Positions 44,787 through 53,471 of a stretch of 64,000 bases of DNA are shown here, in pieces. The stretch comes from Lysobacteraceae bacterium UBA6001 (GTDB lineage Bacteria; Pseudomonadota; Gammaproteobacteria; Xanthomonadales; Xanthomonadaceae). The translations under genes and the position numbers were made by a program. How positions within the stretch are numbered: the first letter of the stretch is position 1; every line of letters begins with the position of its first letter. The stretch is from the NCBI GenBank assembly GCA_002429615.1, contig DJAN01000286.1, forward strand, positions 533-64,532, given 5' to 3'. The notes beneath the pieces were generated by a model. It was given only the letters and a program-made list of their open reading frames with translations. It ran no database searches and had not been told where the DNA came from.

Positions 44787-46469
44787 ATGGGACACGCTTG
44801 GCGATGGATCTGGCTGGCGGCGGTGGCATTCACCGCGCAGGCGGGCGAGGCCCGCTTCACGGAAGTTCGCTACCAGGGCGACGACGGCGGCCCGGTGCCG
44901 ACCGCGGCGCAGTACCGCAACCCGATCCTGGCCGGTTTCTACCCTGACCCCTCGCTGGTGCGCGCGGGCGACGACTTCTATCTGGTCAATTCCAGCTTCG
45001 GCTACTTCCCGGGCCTGCCGGTGTTCCATAGCCGCAACCTGGTGGACTGGCAGCAGGTGGGCAATGCCATCGACCGCCCCGGGCAGGTCGAACTCGGCCC
45101 ACACGAGCTGACCCGCGGCCTGTTCGCGGCCTCGATCAGCGAGCACGACGGCACGTTCTACATCACCAACACCTGCTTCTACTGCGACCGCGGCAACTTC
45201 GTCATCACCACGAAGCAACCGGCGGGCCCGTGGTCCGATCCGCACTGGCTGGGCTTCGAGGGCATCGACCCATCGCTGTTCTTCGACCGCGACGGCAGCG
45301 CCTGGGTCGTCAACAACGGGCTGCCGGAAGGCAAGCTGCGCTATGACGGACATCGTGCGATCTGGCTGCAGCAGCTGGACTTGAAGACGATGCAGATGGT
45401 GGGACCGCGCAAGGTGCTGGTGGACGCCGGCGCCGACCCCGCGAAGAACCCGGAACATGTGGAGGGCCCGCATCTGTTCCGCCATGGCGACTACTACTAC
45501 CTGACCGCCGCCGAAGGCGGCACCGGCGAGCAGCATGCGCAGATGGTGTATCGCAGCCGCGCGATCTTCGGCCCCTACGAGGCGTGGCAGGACAATCCGT
45601 CGCTGACCCAGCGCGACCTGGACCCGGCGCGACCGGACCCGGTGACCTCGGCCGGCCATGCGCAGTTCGTCGAGCTCAAGGACGGCAGCTGGTGGGCGGT
45701 GTTCCTGGCCACGCGGCCGTATGAGGGTAATCACTACAACATCGGCCGCGAGACGTTCCTGCTGCCGGTGCATTGGGAGGACGGCTGGCCGCGGGTGCTG
45801 GCGCATGGCGAGCGCGTGCCGGTGGTGGCGCCCCGCCCTGCCCTGCCCCGCACACCCGGCATCGCACCAATGAGCGGCCCGATGGCGTGGCGGGAATCGT
45901 TCACCGGCAAGCAGCTGCCATTGGCCTGGGTGGGCATCAACGCACCGCGCAGCGCGTGGTATGCGACCGGGCGTGGCGGATTGCGGATCACGCCATCGGC
46001 CACGCCGCTGGGTGAGTTCGCGGTCGGGCAGCCGAGCTATCTGGGACACCGCCTGCAACATCACCACGCCACGGTGGAGGCCACGGTGGCGGTGAGTGGG
46101 CTGACGGTGGGCGAGCATGCCGGACTGGCGTTGCTGCAGAGTGAGCGCTACTTCTACGCGCTGGCACTGGCGCGTGATGGCGGGACGACGACGCTGGGGT
46201 TGTGGCGGCGTGCGGGAGATGAGGTGCCCAAACAGGGCGTGGCGATAGCGTCGGTGGTGCTTCCCGAAGGGGCGACGACGGCGCGGCTGAGGTTCCGGCT
46301 CGATGGCGCGGCGTTGCGCGCGGAGTATGCCGTGGGCACGGGGCCGTGGCAGGCACTGGAGGGGGAGCTGGATGCGCGGCTGTTGAGTACGCAGACGGCG
46401 GGCGGGTTCATTGGTGCGACATTCGGGCCGTATGCGTGGCGCGATGGGGAGAATGCTGGGACGTTGTAG
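44787..46469 (+). CDS. GH43 beta-xylosidase/arabinofuranosidase, exported
   Basis: A 560-aa protein with a strong GGGAGGAGG ribosome site and a signal peptide (WIWLAAVAFTAQA). The N-terminal five-bladed propeller has all three GH43 acids in context: Asp in NPILAGFYPDPSLVR, Asp in EGIDPSLFFD and the acid Glu in EHVEGPHLF. The C-terminal ~200 residues form the beta-sandwich domain of XynB-like enzymes (LPLAWVGINAPRS, AGLALLQSERYFYALAL). It removes xylose or arabinose from xylo-oligosaccharides, probably in the periplasm. It is near, but not in, the xylan operons. Confidence 0.94.
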   Translation: MGHAWRWIWLAAVAFTAQAGEARFTEVRYQGDDGGPVPTAAQYRNPILAGFYPDPSLVRAGDDFYLVNSSFGYFPGLPVFHSRNLVDWQQVGNAIDRPGQVELGPHELTRGLFAASISEHDGTFYITNTCFYCDRGNFVITTKQPAGPWSDPHWLGFEGIDPSLFFDRDGSAWVVNNGLPEGKLRYDGHRAIWLQQLDLKTMQMVGPRKVLVDAGADPAKNPEHVEGPHLFRHGDYYYLTAAEGGTGEQHAQMVYRSRAIFGPYEAWQDNPSLTQRDLDPARPDPVTSAGHAQFVELKDGSWWAVFLATRPYEGNHYNIGRETFLLPVHWEDGWPRVLAHGERVPVVAPRPALPRTPGIAPMSGPMAWRESFTGKQLPLAWVGINAPRSAWYATGRGGLRITPSATPLGEFAVGQPSYLGHRLQHHHATVEATVAVSGLTVGEHAGLALLQSERYFYALALARDGGTTTLGLWRRAGDEVPKQGVAIASVVLPEGATTARLRFRLDGAALRAEYAVGTGPWQALEGELDARLLSTQTAGGFIGATFGPYAWRDGENAGTL

Positions 46470-46494
46470 GGGTGTCGCAAGCTGCGGGATGGCG

Positions 46495-46703
46495 GTCGCG
46501 GCTGAAGCCGCTCCTACAATGTTCTGTGCTCTACGGGCTTTAGCCGCTCCTACAATATTGGAGCAATGGGGCTCCCCTTGTGGGAGGGGCTTCAGCCCCG
46601 ACGAGCGGAGTCGCGAGCTGGCAGATGGCAGTCGCGGCTGAAGCCGCTCCTACAATGTGGGGGCAATGGGGACTCCCCTTGTAGGAGGGGCTTCAGCCCC
46701 GAC
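46495..46703. repeat. Cluster of five REP palindromes with a ~100-bp tandem duplication
   Basis: Five 23-bp palindromes of the GTAGGAGCGGCTTCAGCCGC type alternate in orientation: 46495-46517 (-), a degenerate one at 46531-46553 (-), 46580-46602 (+), 46631-46653 (-) and 46681-46703 (+). The last four form two tandem units of 100 bp, each with a shared spacer hairpin (CAATGGGG...CCCCTTG). The cluster fills the gap between convergent genes and abuts the stop of the aldose epimerase. Confidence 0.85.
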
Positions 46704-46707
46704 GCGA

Positions 46708-47526
46708 TCAAGCGTCCGCAAACACCAACTCAAACCAGATCGACACCTCGCCCCCCGCCGGCAATACCTCGCTCCGCAGGTTGAACGCATCCGGCGGCCC
46801 GCTCTGCGGCTCGAAACAGGTCGCGTGCGCCGGCTCGTCGTAATACACCCAGTGCGTCGCATCCGAGCGCAACATCAGCCGCTGCCCTTCGCGCATCAGG
46901 ACGATCGGCGTATCGCACACGTAGCAATCGTCCTTCGGCCCCGGCGGCGGCGCCAACGGCAACGTCGCGATGCCCTCCGCATCTCGCGGGTAATAAGCCT
47001 GCGGTGCGAACGCAAACGTCTGAACCTTGCGGAACCAAGGATGCCAGCCCAGCACCGGCAGCGGCATCGCCCGCGCGCCGGCGGTCAAGGTCATCTCCAG
47101 CCGCACCCGATCCGGCATCACCGCGATACGCTGCACCACGCGTCCGCCAAACGGCCACCCGGCGCCCTCCTCCAACGCCAGCGCCAACGTCAGCGCCTGC
47201 TCGCTGCGCGCCACCACTTCCCACGTACGCAGGAAGCCCACGCCATGGATCGCATGCGGCCCCAGGCTCAATGGCAATTGCCACGGCCTGCCCTCGAATT
47301 CGAAACGACCATTCCGGATGCGCCCCGCCCACGGCACCATCGGATAGGCACCCCAGGCGATGGCCGCATCAAAGCCATCATCCGGCCCCACCAACCAATC
47401 GACGCCGGCATGCCGCAGCTGCGCCACACGCCCGCCCGCCGCTGGCGTCACCAGCACTTCCGTGGCGCCGGCACGCAGCACGATGCGCTCGCCCACCGGC
47501 AGCGCTGTCATCGCAAGGTCAATCAT
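46708..47526 (-). CDS. Aldose 1-epimerase (galactose mutarotase) family
   Basis: A 272-aa protein; ATG 47526 overlaps the stop of the upstream GH43 gene (ATG at 47511 is an alternative start). The galactose-mutarotase beta-sandwich marks are GGRVAQLRHAGVDWLVGP, NGRFEFEGRPWQLPLSLGPHAIHG (substrate His), HPWFRK (second His) and the C-terminal Glu region (YYDEPAHATCFEPQSGPPDAFN). It equilibrates alpha and beta anomers, here probably of xylose released by the neighbouring GH43. Last gene of the TBDR-GPH-GH43 operon. Confidence 0.92.
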   Translation of the reverse strand: MIDLAMTALPVGERIVLRAGATEVLVTPAAGGRVAQLRHAGVDWLVGPDDGFDAAIAWGAYPMVPWAGRIRNGRFEFEGRPWQLPLSLGPHAIHGVGFLRTWEVVARSEQALTLALALEEGAGWPFGGRVVQRIAVMPDRVRLEMTLTAGARAMPLPVLGWHPWFRKVQTFAFAPQAYYPRDAEGIATLPLAPPPGPKDDCYVCDTPIVLMREGQRLMLRSDATHWVYYDEPAHATCFEPQSGPPDAFNLRSEVLPAGGEVSIWFELVFADA

Positions 47527-48538
47527 GACCGTAAGGGTCGAGCGTGGCGATGCGCCCGTCGGCATCGTGATGCAGCTCGGCCACCTTCATCGAACGCAGA
47601 TGGGTCACACCGCCCGACAGCAGCGAGTCGTGGTAGTACAGCCACCAGCGCCCGTCGAACTCGACGATGGAATGGTGCGTGGTCCAGCCGATCACCGGGT
47701 TGAGGATGCGCCCCTGGTAGGTGAACGGCCCATACGGGTTGTCGCCGGTCGCGTAGCAGATGTAGTGCGTGTCGCCGGTGGAATAGGACAGGTAGTAGCG
47801 CCCGCCATGCGTGTGCATCCACGGGCCTTCGAAATAGCGGCGGTCATGGTCGCCGGCACGCAGTGGCTGGCCGTGTTCGTCGAGGATCAGCAGCTCGCGC
47901 GGCGCTTCGTCGAATTCCTTCATGTCCGCGCGCAGCCGCGCCATGCGCGGGCCCAGCGCCGCCGCGTCGGCCGGCGGCTCCTCGTTCGCCGTGTCGTAGT
48001 GGTTGTCGCGATACTTCTGCAGCTGCCCGCCCCAGATGCCGCCAAAATACAGATAGTGCGCGCCATCGGCGTCGGCGAACACCGCCGGGTCAATCGAATA
48101 GCTGCCGGCGATCGGCGCCGGTTCGGCCACGAACGGCCCTTCCGGCCGCTCGCCCACCGCCACGCCGATCTGGAAGATGCCGTCGGCGCGCTTGGCCGGG
48201 AAATACAGGTAATAGCGGCCATCGTGCTCGGCGCAGTCCGGTGCCCACATCTGCCGCGCGGCCCAGGGCACGTCGCGTACATGCAGCGCGATGCCGCAGT
48301 CCACCGTGTCGCCTTCGGGGTGATCCTGGCGATAGACGTGGTAGTCCTCCATCGCGAAGTGGTCGCCATTGTCGTTGAAGGCGACACCGCCCTCGACGTC
48401 ATGCGAAGGATAGATATACACACGTCCCTGGAAGACGTGTGCGGACGGATCGGCGGTGTACTGCGCGGTTACCAGCGGGGCGGAGATGGCCTTGCGCTTC
48501 AGTGCCGCCAGGCGTTCCGGGTCGATATGTTCGCTCAT
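47519..48538 (-). CDS. GH43 intracellular beta-xylosidase/arabinofuranosidase
   Basis: A 339-aa propeller enzyme without a signal peptide, so cytoplasmic. Catalytic positions appear in TADPSAHVFQGRVYIYPSHD (base Asp), SYSIDPAVFADADGA (pKa-modulating Asp) and RRYFEGPWMHTHGG (acid Glu). A late HHSIVEFDGRWWLYYHDS strand fits the active site. It sits directly behind a GPH-family transporter in one operon, so it would split imported xylo-oligosaccharides or arabinosides. It overlaps the aldose epimerase start by 8 bp. Confidence 0.93.
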   Translation of the reverse strand: MSEHIDPERLAALKRKAISAPLVTAQYTADPSAHVFQGRVYIYPSHDVEGGVAFNDNGDHFAMEDYHVYRQDHPEGDTVDCGIALHVRDVPWAARQMWAPDCAEHDGRYYLYFPAKRADGIFQIGVAVGERPEGPFVAEPAPIAGSYSIDPAVFADADGAHYLYFGGIWGGQLQKYRDNHYDTANEEPPADAAALGPRMARLRADMKEFDEAPRELLILDEHGQPLRAGDHDRRYFEGPWMHTHGGRYYLSYSTGDTHYICYATGDNPYGPFTYQGRILNPVIGWTTHHSIVEFDGRWWLYYHDSLLSGGVTHLRSMKVAELHHDADGRIATLDPYGHD

Positions 48539-48561
48539 GGATTCGATCGATGAAGAAAGGG

Positions 48562-50040
48562 TCAGGCCGTGGCGCCGGCGCGACGCGCGCCCAGCTCCTG
48601 CTCGATGCGGACCTCGGTGCGCTTGTCTATTTCATACAGGAACAACAGCGCCACCGCGGCCAGGAATGGAATCGAGGCGTACAGGCTGACCGACAGGCGG
48701 ATGCCGTTGGCCACCGCCGGGGCCTGCGTGGCCGCGCCACCGTCGTAGCCGTAGTGCGCCAGGATCGCCGCCACCAGCGCGCCGCCGATGCTCAGGCCGA
48801 TCTTCAGCCCGCACAGCATCGCCGAGAAGATGATCGCGGTTGCGCGCCGGTGGTTGCGCCACTCCGAGTAGTCAGCCACGTCGGCGATCATCGCCCACAG
48901 CAGCGGCGTGGTGATGCCGTAGAAGAAGCCATGCAGGATGTAGAACAGCACCACCAGCCCCACCGCCTGCGGCGGGAACAGCAGGTAGGCCAGCAGGCAC
49001 AGCGTGGATACCAGCAGCGCACCGCCGAACACGTCGCGCTTGCCGAAGCGCTCGGCCAGGCGCCGCGAGAAGCCGATGCCGATGATCATCGCGATGATGC
49101 CGCCGGCGCTGAACAGGCTGAAGGCCGAGGTCGGCGCATCCTGCGGCCACTGGAACGCGGACAGCCCCAGGCTGGCGAGCACGCTGTTGAGGCCGGCGAG
49201 GAAACGGTTGAAGCCCACACCGTCGATGAAGGCGGCCAGGTCCGGCTCGCTCAGGTAGTACTTGAAGTAGTAGATGTACATGCCGCCCTTCAGCGCGAGG
49301 GTGACAAAGACCAGGATGGTGAGCAGCAGCATCACGATCCATGGCCGATTGCGCATCAGGTCGGCCAGGTCCTGGCGGATGCTGCCGCCCTCGCCCGCCG
49401 CCGGTACCACGCGCTCGCGCGTGGTGAAGAAGGTGATCAGGAAGAACACCGTGCCGATCACCGCGAACACCGCCATGGTGTGCTGGAAGCCCCGCGCCTT
49501 GTCACCACCGCCGAGGATCAGCACCAGCGGCAGCAGCAGCACCTGGATGATGAACTGGGCGATCATCACCGCCACGAAGCGGTAGGCCGACAAGCTGTTG
49601 CGCTGGTCCATGTTGCCGGTCAGCACGCCGCTGAGCGCGGAGTACGGCAGGTTGTTGGCCACGTACACCAGCATCAGCAGGCTGTAGGTCGCCAGGGCAT
49701 AGGCGATCTTGCCGTGCTCGCCCAGGTCCGGCGTGGAGAATGCCAGCAGCGACAGCAGGCCGAACGGCACCGCGGTCCACAGGATCCAGGGCCGGAACTT
49801 GCCCCAGCGGCTGCGCGTGCGGTCGGCGATGATGCCCACCACCGGCGTGAACACGAACGCGCCGAGCAGGCCGACGCTGAAGATCACCGTGGCCGCGGCG
49901 GCGGCGGGGATGCGGTAGACGTCGGTATAGAAGAACGCCAGGAAACTGATCAGGGTCTGGAAGATCAGGTTGGCCGCCAGGTCGCCCAGGCTGTAGCCGA
50001 TCTTCTCCGTGATCGAAAGCGGTGCGGACGTGCGGTTCAT
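48562..50040 (-). CDS. GPH-family (pentoside/hexuronide) sugar:cation symporter
   Basis: A 492-aa, 12-helix inner-membrane carrier of the glycoside-pentoside-hexuronide family. Family marks are KIGYSLGDLAANLIFQTL in helix 1, the DRTRSRWGKFRPWI loop after helix 2 (motif D-R-T-x-(S/T)-R-W-G-x-F-R-P) and AMIADVADYSEWRNHRRATA late. The usual cargo is a xyloside, xylobiose or a hexuronide with Na+ or H+. It follows the TonB receptor by 90 bp and precedes a cytoplasmic GH43, completing an uptake path through both membranes. Confidence 0.94.
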   Translation of the reverse strand: MNRTSAPLSITEKIGYSLGDLAANLIFQTLISFLAFFYTDVYRIPAAAAATVIFSVGLLGAFVFTPVVGIIADRTRSRWGKFRPWILWTAVPFGLLSLLAFSTPDLGEHGKIAYALATYSLLMLVYVANNLPYSALSGVLTGNMDQRNSLSAYRFVAVMIAQFIIQVLLLPLVLILGGGDKARGFQHTMAVFAVIGTVFFLITFFTTRERVVPAAGEGGSIRQDLADLMRNRPWIVMLLLTILVFVTLALKGGMYIYYFKYYLSEPDLAAFIDGVGFNRFLAGLNSVLASLGLSAFQWPQDAPTSAFSLFSAGGIIAMIIGIGFSRRLAERFGKRDVFGGALLVSTLCLLAYLLFPPQAVGLVVLFYILHGFFYGITTPLLWAMIADVADYSEWRNHRRATAIIFSAMLCGLKIGLSIGGALVAAILAHYGYDGGAATQAPAVANGIRLSVSLYASIPFLAAVALLFLYEIDKRTEVRIEQELGARRAGATA

Positions 50041-50065
50041 GGATTCCCTGGCGAATGAAGAGGAA

Positions 50066-50107
50066 GGCGCGGCCGCCGCGCCCGGTGCCTGGAGGGTATC
50101 GGCACCG
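50066..50107 (-). other. Two intercistronic hairpins between receptor and transporter
   Basis: A 7-bp stem with 3-base loop (GGCGCGG / CCGCGCC, 50066-50082) is followed by CGGTGCC / GGCACCG (50083-50107). Placed between a high-demand outer-membrane receptor gene and a transporter gene, they probably stabilise or attenuate the mRNA. Confidence 0.45.
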
Positions 50108-50130
50108 GACGCCAGCGGCCGCGTGGCGGC

Positions 50131-53055
50131 TCAGAACGTGCCGCGAATACCGAGCATGATGGTACGGCCCGGGTAGTACAGGCTATAGGTCGCATTGGGC
50201 CACGCGAACGTCGTGCGCAGCGGCTCGTCGGTGATGTTGGTGACGTTGAGGGTGATCTGCGGCTTGGACGGCAGGTTCTCCAGCGTGTAGCTGGCGGACA
50301 GGTCCATCTGCCCACGCGCGTCCGCATTGAGACGCGCATACGGGATGCCGTTCTGGTTGGCGCCGGAGATGATCATGTCGTCGTTCCAGGTGTAGGAAAC
50401 ACGCACCGACGCCGGCCCCTTCTCCCAGTACACCGTGCCGTTCCACAGGTTCGGCGCCACACCCTCGGCCACCGCCGGCACGCCCTCGCCTTCGGAATCC
50501 TGGTTGACGTGGGTGTAGTTGGCGGTGAAGCCCAGGCCGTCGAACACCACGTCCAGCGGCTGCACCCAGATCGCCTCGACACCGCGGATGTTCAGCACGC
50601 CGTCGGCATTGACCTGGGTCTGCACGTCCACGGTGGCCGCGTCCGGGCCGCCGCGCTGCTGCAGCGCCGCCTGCTGGGTCGGCAGCAGGCTGTCATACGG
50701 CACGCCGAGCTCGTTGAACGGAATGCGGCGCACGCCGTTGACGGTAAAGCCGTTGATGCGCTTGTTGAACAGGGTCAGGCCCACATAGCCTTCGCCACCG
50801 GTGTACCACTCACCGCCGAGGTCGAAATTGGTCGACAGGTACGGGGCCAGGTTCGGGTTGCCCTGAGAGGCGGTCTGCGCCGAGGGATCGCTGAAGTTGG
50901 TCGCCGGGATCATCGCGCTCGGGTTCGGCCGGGTCATCGTACGCGAGCCGGACATGCGCAGCACCACGTTGTCGGCCACGTCCCACGCCAGGTTGAACGA
51001 GGGCAGCAGTTCCTTGTAGTCCGAATCCAGCGACTGGTAGCTGCGCACGCCGCTCAGCGTCACCGGCCCGCTGATGGTCTGGTCGGTGGTGACATAGCGC
51101 ATGCCCGCATTGAAGCGCAGCGTGCGGTTCCACACCTCGGTCTCGGCGTTGGCTTCCACATAGAAGCCCCAGTTCTTCTCCTCGATGCCGCCGGTGGAAG
51201 CGCCGGTATTGGCCGAGTTGCTCTCCGGCGCCGAGTCGCGCAGCGCGTAGTAGTTGGTGTCGCGCATGAACTGGTCGAAATCGACGGTGATGAAGCCGTA
51301 CGGACCCGGACGCAGGTAGGAGGCCAGGTCGGCCTGCGGGATCGCCGAGCCCGGGCCGCCGGTGCAGGTGGTACCCGTGCCGCGGCACACGACCTGTTCC
51401 CAGGCCACGCTGTTGTCGAAGCCCTGGATGCGGCGCTCGGCCTCGTCATAGGCGAAGCCGACCTTGATGTTGCGCTTGTCGTCGCCGAACTGCAGGTCGG
51501 CGCGCGCGCCCTGGGTTTCGGTCACGCGCTTTTCGTTGTTGATGTTGACGCGGCCACCGGTCCAGGTCCAACCCAGGTTCGGATCGTTGAGGTCCAGCCC
51601 GCTGCTGATGCTCGGCTGGTCGCCGCCGGTGTTGGTGTACTGCACCGTGGTGATCGGCGAGTTGACCAGGATGGTCGGCGATTCGCGGAACATCCAGCTG
51701 CGGCTGGCATTGGCCTGCACGGTGAGCTTCACGTCCTGGGCGTCACCGAACAGGATTTCCGCGCCCGGATTGACGCTCCAGAACTTCACGTCCTCGCGGT
51801 ACGGACGTGCTTCCAGGAAGTACTGCGCATTGGCGAAGGTGGCGCTGGTGACGACGTTGTTCGCATCGACCTGCATGTTGACCGGCACCATGCTGCCATT
51901 GCGGCCGATCAGGTTCATGTCGATGCGGTTGTTGGTGCGATGCGCTTCCGAATACAGCGTATCCAGGTAGAAATGCAGGTCGTCGGTGGGACGCCATTCC
52001 ATCGACAGAACGCCCGAGTCACGGTTGCGCTCGCCGTCCATGTAGACGTTGCGGCCCAGGCGCGGGATCAGCGCCTCGCTGATCTGGTTGATGTCCAGGC
52101 CCGGGTTGTGCGCGAGCAGCCAGTTGGCGTCGATCACCTCGCCTGGGGTCAAGCCGGCGGCCGCGCCGCTGGCCGGCACGGTATCGGGAATGCGCCAGTT
52201 GCCGCCACCGCCGACGTTGCACGACGCCGGCTGGTTGGTGGCCGGCGTGCCGGCCGGTGGGGTCAGGCCGCACTGGGTGTAGGTCAGGCCGGGGTTGGTC
52301 CAGCCCACGCTTTCGAAGCCCTGCAGGCCGAGTTTGCCGCGCGTGGAGGTGACCCCGCCGAGGATGCCGAAGGTGCCGGATTCGTTGGTCCAGCTGCCGA
52401 TCAGCGTGCCGTTCGGGCTGATCTTGTCGGAGGTGCTGTTGTAGCCGCCCTGCAAGGCGTAGGTCAGGTGCGTGCCGGGGCGATCGAACGGCCGCGCGCT
52501 GCGCATGTCGACCACGCCGGAAACGCCGCCTTCGAGCATGCTCGCGGTCGGCGTCTTGCTGACGGTGAGCTGGGTGAAGAACTCGGTCGGGAACAGGTTG
52601 AGATCGACTTCGCGGTTTTGGTTCTGCGCATCCAGGCCAATCGAGGCCGTGGCGATGCTGGCGCCGTTGAGCGTGGTCTTGGTGAAGCTCGAGCCCAGGC
52701 CGCGGATGGCGATGTTGGTGCCCTCGCCGTTGACGTCACGCGACAGCTGCACGCCGGGCACGCGGCTCAGCGACTCGCCGATGTTCATGTCGGGGAACTT
52801 GCCGATGTCCTCGGCATAGACGGTATCGGCGAAGGTCACCGAATCGCGCTTGGCGTCGGTGGAGAACTGGATGCTGCGGCGGTAGCCGGAGACCTCGACG
52901 CGATCGAGCGTCACGGCGTCCTTGGCGGGCGCGTCCTGCGGCGGCGTCGCGGCGTCCGCGCCGGCGTCCTGCGCGAATGCCGGGGCGGCGGCCATGCCGA
53001 TCAGCGCCAGCCCCAAGGCATGCGACAACGTGCTGCGTGCGAATTTTGTATTCAC
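50131..53055 (-). CDS. TonB-dependent receptor for (xylo-)oligosaccharides
   Basis: A 974-aa outer-membrane transporter. GTG 53055 has a GGGAG/GAGG ribosome site and opens the signal peptide (LGLALIGMAAAPAFAQ); the frame to 53214 is leader sequence. A D/A/P linker precedes the plug (DRVEVSGYRRSIQFSTDAKR, DIGKFPDMNIGESLSRVPGV, TLNGASIATAS) and a long barrel ends at YYPGRTIMLGIRGTF. The GYR...S and KFPD motifs are typical of Xanthomonadaceae carbohydrate receptors (CUT loci). It is the first gene of an operon with a GPH symporter, GH43 and aldose epimerase, and is flanked by LacI-type operators. Confidence 0.95.
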   Translation of the reverse strand: MNTKFARSTLSHALGLALIGMAAAPAFAQDAGADAATPPQDAPAKDAVTLDRVEVSGYRRSIQFSTDAKRDSVTFADTVYAEDIGKFPDMNIGESLSRVPGVQLSRDVNGEGTNIAIRGLGSSFTKTTLNGASIATASIGLDAQNQNREVDLNLFPTEFFTQLTVSKTPTASMLEGGVSGVVDMRSARPFDRPGTHLTYALQGGYNSTSDKISPNGTLIGSWTNESGTFGILGGVTSTRGKLGLQGFESVGWTNPGLTYTQCGLTPPAGTPATNQPASCNVGGGGNWRIPDTVPASGAAAGLTPGEVIDANWLLAHNPGLDINQISEALIPRLGRNVYMDGERNRDSGVLSMEWRPTDDLHFYLDTLYSEAHRTNNRIDMNLIGRNGSMVPVNMQVDANNVVTSATFANAQYFLEARPYREDVKFWSVNPGAEILFGDAQDVKLTVQANASRSWMFRESPTILVNSPITTVQYTNTGGDQPSISSGLDLNDPNLGWTWTGGRVNINNEKRVTETQGARADLQFGDDKRNIKVGFAYDEAERRIQGFDNSVAWEQVVCRGTGTTCTGGPGSAIPQADLASYLRPGPYGFITVDFDQFMRDTNYYALRDSAPESNSANTGASTGGIEEKNWGFYVEANAETEVWNRTLRFNAGMRYVTTDQTISGPVTLSGVRSYQSLDSDYKELLPSFNLAWDVADNVVLRMSGSRTMTRPNPSAMIPATNFSDPSAQTASQGNPNLAPYLSTNFDLGGEWYTGGEGYVGLTLFNKRINGFTVNGVRRIPFNELGVPYDSLLPTQQAALQQRGGPDAATVDVQTQVNADGVLNIRGVEAIWVQPLDVVFDGLGFTANYTHVNQDSEGEGVPAVAEGVAPNLWNGTVYWEKGPASVRVSYTWNDDMIISGANQNGIPYARLNADARGQMDLSASYTLENLPSKPQITLNVTNITDEPLRTTFAWPNATYSLYYPGRTIMLGIRGTF

Positions 53056-53165
53056 CCTCACTCCCTTCCCTTGATTCGTAAACGGAGGGCGCGCGATGGC
53101 GTGCGCGCCTGTTCTGATGCGGATTGCGTGTGGCGTGGGGGTGACCCGGGGAGGGTCGCGGCGCA

Positions 53166-53180
53166 TGGTAGCGCTATCAC
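53166..53180. promoter_or_regulatory. LacI-type operator 1
   Basis: TGGTAGCGCTATCAC is a near-palindrome with the AGCGCT core, 111 bp upstream of the TonB-receptor start. It is close to the xyl-box (TGGTAGCGCTAACA) that I recall from Xanthomonas xylan loci. Confidence 0.7.
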
Positions 53181-53333
53181 TAAGGCATGCACGCTGCAGG
53201 GCAGCAAAACCCACCTCACTGCGTGGCGTGCTTCACGCAAGGCCATGATTTGGCTGATTGTCAGCGCTGTCATCGACATTTGCGCTCCTCCGACTGGTCA
53301 TCGGCAGTAGCGCCGCCATCACGTCGCGTGCTA

Positions 53334-53349
53334 GTGATAGCGCTATCAC
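53334..53349. promoter_or_regulatory. LacI-type operator 2, perfect palindrome
   Basis: GTGATAGCGCTATCAC is a perfect 16-bp palindrome, 123 bp upstream of the MFS start and about 169 bp centre to centre from operator 1. Two sites in a divergent promoter region allow co-repression of both operons, possibly by looping. The rest of the 53056-53471 gap contains no gene. Confidence 0.8.
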
Positions 53350-53471
53350 CATTCCTCGAAACAGCGGAAAAACAGGCGTTTCCACCGACGATGCGTGCGC
53401 CACACCGGCGCGACCGCGTGCTGCGCCGCATCATCGATGCGCGGGCCGCGCCCTTCTCCCCTGGAGCCGTA

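Noticed and set aside
50509-53310. 933-aa plus-strand frame opposite the sugar receptor
   Set aside because: Composition-driven shadow; the minus strand is a full receptor.
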